Positions 55,739 to 64,000 of a stretch of 64,000 bases of DNA are shown here, one piece after another (within the stretch, counting starts at the first letter, position 1; each line of letters starts with the position of its first letter). Source of the stretch: Trichuris trichiura (lineage: Eukaryota; Nematoda; Enoplea; Trichinellida; Trichuridae); contig JBAJFE010000001.1 in the NCBI GenBank assembly GCA_037903355.1, forward strand, positions 248,001 through 312,000. Reading direction: 5' to 3'. The position numbers were made by a program, and so were the translations under genes. The notes beneath the pieces are model-generated. The model was given only the letters and a program-made list of their open reading frames with translations, searched no databases and had not been told where the DNA came from.

Positions 55739-55744
55739 TTTATT
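55739..55744 (-). promoter_or_regulatory. Candidate poly(A) signal of PARP1
   Basis: AATAAA on the minus strand, 118 bp after the PARP1 stop codon. Another AATAAA is at 55689-55684. Confidence 0.55.
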
Positions 55745-55861
55745 AAAACAACAACCGTAAAGCAATACTAGAAAGTAGATGACAGAAAAAATGGGATCAC
55801 AATAAGCTATAAATCATTTCAGTCATCAATAATGCAGCCATTGGAAACACGAAGTTTATAT

Positions 55862-58800
55862 TCATTTGAAGTTGAATTTCAGCTTCACTAAAAACTTTAT
55901 ATGAAGCTGCGAAATGTCGTAAACGACGTATCTTCAAATAGAAATGCATACAATTATTTCACGCAACTTCTCAACTGGCGCTTACTCATTGTATAACAAG
56001 TTGGTTTCTTTCACGTTGGATGCCACTGGTTTTCCAAGAGGTACAATTACGCCATCATCAGTTGTTTCCTGATCGGCTGGATCCGGGATGGTCTCGCCAA
56101 TACCTTAAATAAAGGACATCAACGCCAATTAAAATGGATGTCGAAGCTTAGCTGCCTAGTTTTAATGAAACGAAATGACTGAACATATATACAGGTAGTT
56201 CTCGTATAACGCGTTTTTGCTGATACGTTATTTCGAAATCATAGCATTTTTTCACATAACGCGATTCAGTTTTCGCTCTTACGCGATTTTACTGGCTGGA
56301 AAGCGTGGGTGTATGACAAAATCTTCCTTTGCTTTCGTCCACCTAAACTAAACATCGACCGCGCCCTGATCTTATTCACGTTTTTCGGTCACGGGAAAAC
56401 GAACCACTGATTTCATTGAGAGAAAAACGTTTATCATTCATACCAGGTGCTATAATCTCAGAATGATCATTAACAACAATGATCATGACGAATTAAAACA
56501 ATGCCTGCATCGTGTTTGACAGGGACTTATCCAGACCTGATCTGTGATTTTAAAAACGTTGTCTTAAAGTCGAGAACGCGAAATTACTGAAAGCTGCGTT
56601 CAGCTGACATTTGCTACGGCAAAGTAAAACGCTTCCGTTTTTACCATGCAAATAGCCAAAGAATTTACCCTTGACGCTGTGCTTTCCAGAGGGAAGCTTT
56701 TCTAAATATTTTGCACTCTTTAGCTCAAGTATGTTTCCAAGCGCCACTTCACAAAGCAACAAATAGCCGTGAGGTTCATCTTTCGTTGCATAACAATAGT
56801 TCGCTGACTTCGTTACCATATCAGCAAAATATATGCCTTTTCCAAACATATACCCCGTCTAGTAAAAATATATTACAGGTAAGTAAATTAGGGAAATGAA
56901 CCTACCACTGGAGCTTCCGGAGGAGCAATACGCAGACCTTGGCAAAGAATACCAGCGTAGTTACTGTGGCGACTGCCATGCCACAACAACATGCGATTTT
57001 TTAACTTTTTGAAAGGGCGATATCGTTTTTGCTCGTTTAGGCGGTCAATCTCATATACCTGCATGTGATAAACATTAGTACCAAAGTAATAACAGTAAAA
57101 CAGCAAAAAAAAAGCTTGCCAAACCTGTTCGACTGATAACGTATAATCGCTATGGGTTTGTCCATGAGTATTTTTCACATAACGGCATATCATTTCAAAG
57201 TCACTATTCCTTTTATCCAGGGGCTAAAAGTATGGATAAGTTAATAATGTTTTAATATTTTGTCACGTAGCTACCTTAATATCAGCTTTCAGTTTTTCAT
57301 ATTGAACATCCAAAGGATCTTTGTCGCCATAGTCAGCTTGCAAAATGCTATAGGCAATTTCGATTTCACGCATATTTTCTAACATGTCAACTTTTTTCTG
57401 AAGAATGATTTAAAGGAAATCACAACAGAGGTTGCGAGCAACCATCACCTGCAACATGCTAACTGAATCCAAGAGAGGGGGTTTGCGCATGCCGAAATTA
57501 TGGGGAACGAGAGAATAGAAGCGTGCTGTATAATCCGTTATTTTGCTCGCTTTCACCGCAGGATCGTTTGTCCCTTTAAGCACTTCTTGCAAATTAGCCA
57601 GCACACTGAAAGCACGTTCGATTTGCTCCCGCGAAATCTTGCCCAGTGGCATTTTGGACAAATCGATCTGGTATGAAAATTACTGTAAGTTCCAACGAAG
57701 CAACATGTGATTCTTTGAAAAAATACAGAAAACTCTGCCATTGTTTCTTTCATCTTTTCGATGTTAAAAATTTCTATTATCAACTCTTGGACCTCCTTCG
57801 GCAGGTTCGTTTTAGAACTAGGCTTCACAGCGGACTGAGGAATTTTCTCCTGAAAAAAAAGCAAGCACTGGAGCAATCATTCGACGCCGTCATACTGTCT
57901 CGTAGTCGATTTCAACGGGAACAAATTTGGATGGATACTTAACAAAGTGTGCACGATTATCCCATTCATTTCCTGTTTTGGCAGCGTAAATTCTGCAAAC
58001 GCCAACGTAAAACACACTAGGATGAATAGTAACAATAAGGCGCACTTTTTGAATTCACTTAGCGCTTCATGCACTAGTGCATGTTTCTCTAGAAGACTGT
58101 CACCAATCGTCGTGCCAACTCGACCCCACGAACGAAATAGCCAATACTTTTCCTTGGAATCGTGCTTTAAAACTTGCATTTTGTAATAAGAATTTTGTCC
58201 TCTTTGCACGTCGACTGCATGTAATACTGCATTGTACAAAGTTCTGTTCGTATCTTGGTAAACGTGAGCTACATCTGCCAATCCTTTCAAAATTAAAAGT
58301 ATAAAGCACTTTTTCAATGCCATCCGCTGTGTACCTGATTCCGGTTCTACTGCACCACCGCACTTGACAAGTAGTTTTGATGAAGTAGGAATGGGTTTGA
58401 AAAATTTATCTTCAGCATCCTCTAGAAATGAATCACTGATGGAGTATCCAACGAACAGTAATTAAACTCACCACGCCCCTTTTTCCTTCTTGGTTCGGTG
58501 GCCAGTTTTTCCCGTTTTGCTTCGATCTAAAATCTGCATGCCGACAAATAAGAAATGAGATAAAACAAGTTACATTATCTGTCTCCCAGTCACCTATTTT
58601 AACAGCCAAAATTGCCGCTGACAGATGCATAGACTTTAAAGCATCGAGGAAATCGTTGCTGACAGTCAATATGCGGTACTTTGCCAACTTTGACACCAGC
58701 TTATGATCTGTGTTTATTACTTCCTTGTCCACTACTGCTAACATGATAGAGTTATCCAAAGTCGAAGAAATCTGAGCACCCATAGCTTCCAAAGCTCCCG

Positions 58801-59115
58801 CAACACGATCGCTGTCACGTATGAATACAGTGATGCCTTTGAGCGTATTTGAGCTTGGCAGCCGATCGGTAGGGAAAATGCGTTTTCGCTTCAGAGTTGA
58901 GTTAGAGTACGTCGCTGACCTGGCAAAAAAGTCACGAAACTACGAAGTTCCACGCATCATTCGAAATTACAAAAACTTAAACTGCTCCTCCTTTGGAACT
59001 ACCAGAGAATACCGTTCCGGATCACGAGTTGTGAACGTGCATCGAGTCCAGCCTGATAAGTTTCCCGTGCATATGTAAGCACTGAAGGTAGAACTATAAA
59101 CAAGAAAACCATTGA
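55862..59115 (-). CDS. PARP1: Poly(ADP-ribose) polymerase 1, C-terminal 682 residues (5-prime end not in window)
   Basis: A nuclear enzyme that binds DNA breaks and adds poly(ADP-ribose) from NAD+. Fourteen exons join in phase: 59115-58971, 58919-58594, 58533-58472, 58419-58335, 58283-58046, 57992-57896, 57849-57727, 57667-57449, 57397-57275, 57223-57125, 57058-56906, 56858-56669, 56103-55986, 55931-55862. Most introns are 43-77 bp. The domains are the end of zinc finger 3 ([15 protein letters not shown]), a KRKR basic stretch, BRCT, WGR ([15 protein letters not shown]), the helical regulatory domain and the ART domain. The catalytic His-Tyr-Glu are all present: His in LLWHGSR, Tyr in KSANYCYA, Glu in LLYNEYVVYD. 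The product ends KFNFK. Zinc fingers 1 and 2 and PADR1 are missing. The mariner at 59430 starts just upstream. No frame damage seen, so probably functional. Confidence 0.93.
56104..56668 (-). other. Largest internal PARP1 intron, with repeat remnant
   Basis: At 565 bp it is several times longer than its neighbours. Positions 56193-56300 (GTAGTTCTCGTATAACGCG, ACATAACGCGATTC) resemble the terminus of the Tigger-like element at 4314, so an old insertion is likely. Confidence 0.5.
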
Positions 59116-59944
59116 CTATAAAAGCTTTTATCACGAATTTAAAGGTTCCTATACGAACTAGCTGGCAAGACAGACAGAAAGACGAAAAGTGAACTAGAGT
59201 TTTCATTAGCTTCAAAAACTTTGCAAGAACAAACAGCACATAAATGACAAATATATGAAAGCAAACAGCAAACATTGTATCACTCGAAGTAATTACACTT
59301 AGGTAGTTCACAAAATGAATTTATACGGTTGAATATGAGATTATAGTAGTTCAAGCCTGGTGAAAAAATGATGCGTACCCTTTCTGCTCTGTTATACGAG
59401 GGATACCGGATACCGTCCTGGATAAGGGGGATACCTTCCTGGAAAGACGGTGCAGTGTCCATCAGTACGCTAATCGATGGGCCAAAACAGGTTTAATCTT
59501 ATCGCCGTTATCTTCGGACTTGTACGGAGAGGTAGCCCTATCCGACGCTGCGCCAGTGTGGTACTAGCTGCTCCTAAAGTACCGTATATAAGGGTTAATA
59601 GGAACTCCCCCTACCTAAGCAAACGGTGGAAATGATTGGCCCAGTTACGGCGACGTTGATTGCTCAAGTCTAGGTCAATTCTGATTAGTCAGTTTCCTGT
59701 GAATGCTAATTGTCCATCCGTTTGAAACTGTTTTGCCTCAACTTCAACGCGAAGACTGATCAGCTGCCGATTAGCGCTTCTTGTACAGCACTGCGTAGGC
59801 TGTGAACAATTAATCGTATCGAATAGGTTTATTGGATGCCTTTTACAACTGTTGCATGTAAAACACAGATGAATAGATTGTAGAAGCGGATAATCATGGT
59901 ACATGACGCCGAGAACTAAAATTGCAGGAGACAAAACAGTTAAG

Positions 59945-60436
59945 CTAAGCATCATCTTCGTCACTGTCTGCCAGTCCATCGTCTTCTGCGTCGTCCAGCT
60001 GATCCTCCAAATCCGCATGCACTTTCTGTGCAATTTTCGTCTTTTGTCTCAGGACGAGGTCCTGCCTTTTCATGAAACGGCTGCACCATCCAGTCGTTGC
60101 GGTAAAGCAGTAGGACAGGTGTGAATTGCAGTGGGCCCAGTTCATCGCTTGATCTCTCACATTTATCCTTGTAATAATAGGGTCACTCTGTCGCTGTTGT
60201 CGTACCCATTCTGCTGAACTGTTCTCTAGTTCAGGCCAGGAGGCGATGCCTGAGCGACTTGTGCGTTTTTTCTCCAGCATCTTCTTCAGGGCCTCTTTCT
60301 GTTTCCTCCAATCTATCACCAACTTCAGAGTAACGCCATACTTCCTGGCCGCCTGTGAATTGTTGCTTTCTTTTGCCATCTGGACGACCTCCAACTTGAA
60401 TCTGGCTTTGTAGCTTCTTCTCGTCATAGATCGCAT
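59945..60436 (-). CDS. Internally deleted pogo transposase: DNA-binding region plus acidic tail (163 aa)
   Basis: An uninterrupted ORF. Residues 5-50 are the N-terminal HTH region (RRSYKARFKLEVVQMAKESN, KYGVTLKLVIDWRK). Residues about 75-135 are the CENP-B-type HTH (QQRQSDPIITRINVRDQA, TGWCSRFMKRQDLVLRQKTK). It then jumps from ADLEDQL directly to the acidic end (DDAEDDGLADSDEDDA) that closes the full transposase in P2. The whole DDD catalytic core, about 250 residues, is absent. In P2 the matching gene is broken by a frameshift, whereas here the frame is open. It could bind element ends without cutting, like KP repressors of P elements, which is an analogy only. Confidence 0.6.
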   Translation of the reverse strand: MRSMTRRSYKARFKLEVVQMAKESNNSQAARKYGVTLKLVIDWRKQKEALKKMLEKKRTSRSGIASWPELENSSAEWVRQQRQSDPIITRINVRDQAMNWAHCNSHLSYCFTATTGWCSRFMKRQDLVLRQKTKIAQKVHADLEDQLDDAEDDGLADSDEDDA

Positions 60437-61526
60437 GCAGAATGCATTAAGTAAAACTGAAAAATTCCTTCATGAAGGAAACTTATTCTTCGTTAGTCAC
60501 ACAGTTTTTCAGTTGCTACTGGGAGCGCGTTGCAGAGCGACACGCGAAGACAAGTTTAGACGAAACTGAAGAAAACAGGTGTGTTCAAACTGTCCCAGTA
60601 CGTCACTGTTACTTACGAACCAACAAAGCACAGTGGTGGGAAGGAACAACTTCATCCCATTTCAAACGCCAAAGCCTAAGTAGCAGAGCCTTCTACTTTT
60701 CACAAACATGAAGCGAACGCACACGCAAACTGTTCAATGTTCCGGCAAAAGGACGACACAGTTCATCTTCATTGGTTATTATCAGCTAACATGTCGCGTT
60801 ACGCTTGTTTATCTGATGCAGCAAAGGATGGGAAATCACAGCTCTTGAATTTTGATGATAACAGTGCGTGAAATCTATCGATGATAACTGTTAGTTGAAT
60901 CGATGCGAACTGTGCGCCCGCTCAGAACCGAGCTTTTAGTTATCCTCGGTAAAGGTCATGCAGCTTTATCATCGAACTTCAATAGCCGTTCCGCATCCTT
61001 ATAACCGCGGGAGCATCTACCGATTCAGCGTGCGGCTGTCATAGACTGAGATTACAGTTATCACCGATACAGCTCACGCAGCGTTATCATCAAACTTCAA
61101 CAGCTGAGGTTTCCCATCCTTTGCTCGATCAGATAGACAAGCGTAACGCGACATGTTAGCTGGTAATAACCAATGAGGATGAAGCGTGTCATCCTTTTGC
61201 CGAAACACTGCACAGTTTGCGTCTCCATTGGCCTCGTGTTTCTGAAAAGTAGAAGACGGTGCTGGTTAAGCGTTGGCGCTTGAAATGTGATGAAGGTATT
61301 CCTTCGGACCACTGTGCTTCGTTGGTTCGTATGTAACAGTGACGTACTGTGACAGTTTGAACACACTTGTTTTTTTAAGTTTCGTCTAAATTTGTCTCCG
61401 CGTATCGCGTGTCGCTCTGCATCGCGCTCCCAGTAGCAACTGAAAAACTGTGTGACTAACGAAGAATAAGTTTCCTTCATGAAGGAATTTTTCAGTTTTA
61501 CTTAATGCATTCTGCATGCGATCTAT

Positions 61527-62006
61527 GACGAGAAGAAGCTACAAAGCCAGATTCAAGTTGGAAGTCGTCGAGATGGCAAAAGAAAGCAACAATTCACAGG
61601 CGGCCAGGAAGTATGGCGTTACCCTGAAGATGGTGATAGATTGGAGGAAACAGAAAGAGGCCTTGAAGAAGATGCTATAGAAAAAACGCACAAGTCGCTC
61701 AGGCACCCTCTCCTGGCCTGAACTAGAGAACAGTTCAGCAGAATGAGTACGACAACAGCGACAGAGTGACCCTATTATCTCAAGGATAGATGTGAGAAAT
61801 CAAGCGATGAACTGGGGCCACTGCAATCCACTCTTATCCTGCGGCTTTATCGCAACGACTGGATGGTGCAGCCGTTTCATGAAAAGGCAGGACCTCGTCC
61901 TGAGACAAAAGACGAAAATTGCATAGAAAGTGCATGCGGATTTGGAGGATCAGCTGGACGACGCAGAAGACGATGGACTGGCAAACAGTGACGAAGATGA
62001 TGCTTA
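61527..62006 (+). pseudogene. Right-arm copy of the deleted pogo transposase in P3
   Basis: It mirrors 59945-60436 with the same internal deletion. It is broken by a TAG after KKML (about 61678) and TGA/TAG codons near 61746 and 61924. Confidence 0.7.
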
Positions 62007-62499
62007 GCTTAACTGTTTTGTCTCCTGCAATTTATGTTCTCGGCGTCATGTACCATGATTATCCGCTTCTACAATCTATTCATCTGTGTTTTACATGCAA
62101 CAGTTGTAAAAAGCATCCAATAAACCTATTCAATACGATTCATTTCTCATAGCCTACGCAGTGCTGTACAAGAAGCGCTAATCGGCAGCTGATCAGTCTT
62201 CGCGTTGAAGTTGAGGCAAAACAGTTTCAAATGGATAGACGATTAGCATTCACAGCAAACTGATTAATCAGAATTGACCTAGACTAGAGCAATCAGTGTC
62301 ACTGTAACTGGGCCAATTATTTCCACTCTTTACTTGGGTAAGGGGGTTCTTATAAACCATAATATATGGTAATCATTTTCCTCGTGATAAGGAAACTCTT
62401 CGTTTTGCGGTCAGAGCTAACATTAAAATTTTATCCAACCTTCGTCGGCAGGCGAGGAGGATTATTCAACCTTTCCAGCAGGTTCACAGAAATAAAGCA

Positions 62500-63440
62500 C
62501 TATCTAAAACGGTTGTCTATGAATGGGTAAAGGGTTTCAAGGAGGGCAGAACGGCCATCGAAGACGATCAGAGAGCGGAAAACCAGCAATGCCAACCGGT
62601 GAAGGAACCGTAGCCCTTGTCCGGAACCTAGTGGAAGGAGAGGGCGGAATTATCATCAGGAGGATAGCTAGAATGACTGTGATCTCCCTCGATTCAGCAT
62701 TTAGAATGCTGCATGAAACCCTTGGTCTGAGCAAGCTTTCCGCTCGGCGAATCCCGAAAACGTTGTGCAAAGAACGGTTGGTTCGACGCGTTAACGTTTT
62801 TCAGGAGCTTTTAGCGAAGATTGAAGCAAATGAGACCAGGTTTTTTACCCTATCTTCACGGGAAACAAAACGTGGATCTACCAATATAACCCTAAGAGTA
62901 AGATCCAATCCTACCAGTGGTTACCGAAGGAATCACCAGGTCCAGTCAAGTTCAAAGCGGAGCAGTTGGCTAGAAAGGTTACGGCGACCATATTCTGGGA
63001 CTCAGACGGAGTAATTCTGACTGACTTTTTCGAAGGAGAGCGAACGGTCACGGCAAGTTATTACAAAGCAGTATTGCGAGAATCAAAGACCTCAGTGGTA
63101 AGAAAACGGAGTGGCAAGTTGCACCTCGGTGTCCTTTTCCATCACGATAGCGCGTTGGCTCATTAGTCAAAGACTGTGAGAACTGTTCTTCGTGAGTTTC
63201 AATGGAAAGTCATTCTACAGCCGCCCTGAAGCCCAGATTTTGCCCCGCCAGGCTTTTTCCGCTTCCCAAAGTTTAAGGACTATTTAAAGGGTACGCTGTT
63301 CGAATCAATGGATGACGCGAAACGCGCCGTCTCGACTTGGTGCAATATATAGCCCCCAGGATTCTACAAGGAAGGTCTGCAGAGGTGGAGGCACCGTCTG
63401 CAGGAGTGCCTAGAGGTTGACAGAAGATACGCTCAGAAAT
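62500..63440 (+). pseudogene. Mariner transposase, inactive
   Basis: HTH end: SKTVVYEWVKGFKEGRTAIEDDQ. Core: KVTATIFWDSDGVILTDFFE (first catalytic Asp at about 62999), VLFHHDSALAH (second) followed by a TAG at 63164, then, in frame with more stops, SPDFAPPGFFRFPKFKDYLKG (third). C-terminus WRHRLQECLEVDRRYAQK. Several frameshifts and stops. The D,D34D spacing type is inferred. Confidence 0.8.
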
Positions 63441-63490
63441 AAGTTCGATATTATCGCAAATAAATTTTTTATTTAATTTTTCTAGGAACT

Positions 63491-64000
63491 TTTCGAATAA
63501 CCCTGGTATATAATCATTTGCTTTACAAGATAAACTAATTTTTAGCATATTCAAAGCATAAAGATATTATTAAGACGCATCATTATGACAGCATTAGACA
63601 GAAAATACACAATTATGTGCTAAAGCTGGAATACAAAAATGATTGACAATACGCAAGGTACTGCTGCAGGCCAGCCTGTAAAAGTTATTTAAAAAATAGA
63701 GTATGAAAAATTGCTTGCTTGGGCGTGCTTGGTTGAACGTTCCCAACCAATAAGTCACGCAATTGGATAAATGCGCACGATTTATAATCAGTCCTGTGTA
63801 AATACTCTGACCGTCTTTTTCATCAACTGGGTAATATTACTTTTCAAACGGACTTTCTTTACACAGAGAAGGGCTGCTGGAACGGGACAATAAAACTTCA
63901 GCTAGCAGCAAGTCATTTTCAGTTACAATAGAAAAGGATCCCAGTTAAAATGATCGCCTCTATTTGACTAATTCGTTTTTAGTGCTTGGGCAATTGCGTT
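63491..64000. other. Window end without recognised feature
   Basis: No ORF or repeat recognised. If PARP1 is complete, its 5-prime exons should lie beyond this point on the minus strand. Confidence 0.4.

Larger units (their letters stand above)
59582..62369. mobile_element. Pogo-like element P3, 2.8-kb inverted structure
   Basis: Ends CCGTATATAAGGG and CCATATATTATGG (minus strand) with TA at 59580-59581 and 62370-62371. The left arm (to about 60960) and right arm (from about 61050) are inverted nearly throughout. Both arms carry the same internally deleted transposase gene. Confidence 0.85.
59430..63490 (+). mobile_element. Mariner-family transposon, split by P3
   Basis: The 5-prime part is 59430-59580 and the rest is 62372-63490. 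The right end (CCAGGGTTATTCGAAAAGTT on the minus strand) is an inverted form of the left type seen intact at about 27560. The fragment at 27555-27945 reads straight through the P3 insertion point, confirming the split. Confidence 0.8.

Noticed and set aside
1..64000. CRISPR arrays, bacterial operons, riboswitches, rRNA or tRNA genes
   Set aside because: None seen. Gene structure is eukaryotic. tRNA genes were looked for only by eye and could be missed.

Overview
This is eukaryotic DNA. Host genes are split by very short GT-AG introns of about 33-60 bp. Three host-type proteins are recognisable by eye: a polypeptide GalNAc-transferase, a TMEM168-like membrane protein and PARP1. A decayed SMC1 cohesin gene is also present. 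Compact introns, intermediate GC and a heavy load of hAT, Tigger/pogo, Merlin, mariner, Gypsy, BEL/Pao and Penelope-like elements suggest a clade I nematode, perhaps a whipworm (Trichuris) relative. The organism is inference.

Layout. 1-13.1 kb is nested DNA transposons: a Tigger relic carrying two hAT insertions, then two large pogo-like elements with long inverted arms. 13.15-22.73 kb holds pieces of an unprocessed SMC1 pseudogene (hinge, coiled coil, C-terminal ATPase half, last exon), pulled apart by foldback repeats and Penelope-derived palindromes. 22.95-24.78 kb is an intact three-exon GalNAc-transferase. It converges on a TMEM168-like gene whose two exons (34306-32848 and 25398-24893, minus strand) are separated by a 7.4-kb intron. 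That intron holds Penelope reverse transcriptase debris, hAT, Tigger and palindromic insertions. 35-39 kb is Penelope 3-prime ends and unassigned repeats. 39.2-48.3 kb is a decayed Gypsy element interrupted by a 3.1-kb hAT element and a 1.45-kb Merlin element, both with 8-bp target duplications. 48.3-54.9 kb holds a second Gypsy fragment, a 1-kb palindrome, a second Merlin element and a BEL/Pao remnant. 55.86-59.12 kb encodes the C-terminal 682 residues of PARP1 in 14 exons. 59.43-63.5 kb is a dead mariner split by a 2.8-kb pogo-like inverted element.

The most unusual signal is a set of palindromic insertions made of two inverted copies of a Penelope-like 3-prime end. Four have 13-14-bp target duplications. 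Most of the related sequences carry a motif resembling the hammerhead ribozyme core (CTGANGA, hairpin, GAAA). The window also has an intact 163-aa pogo-derived ORF that keeps the DNA-binding region and acidic tail but lacks the catalytic core, as expected of a repressor-like derivative.
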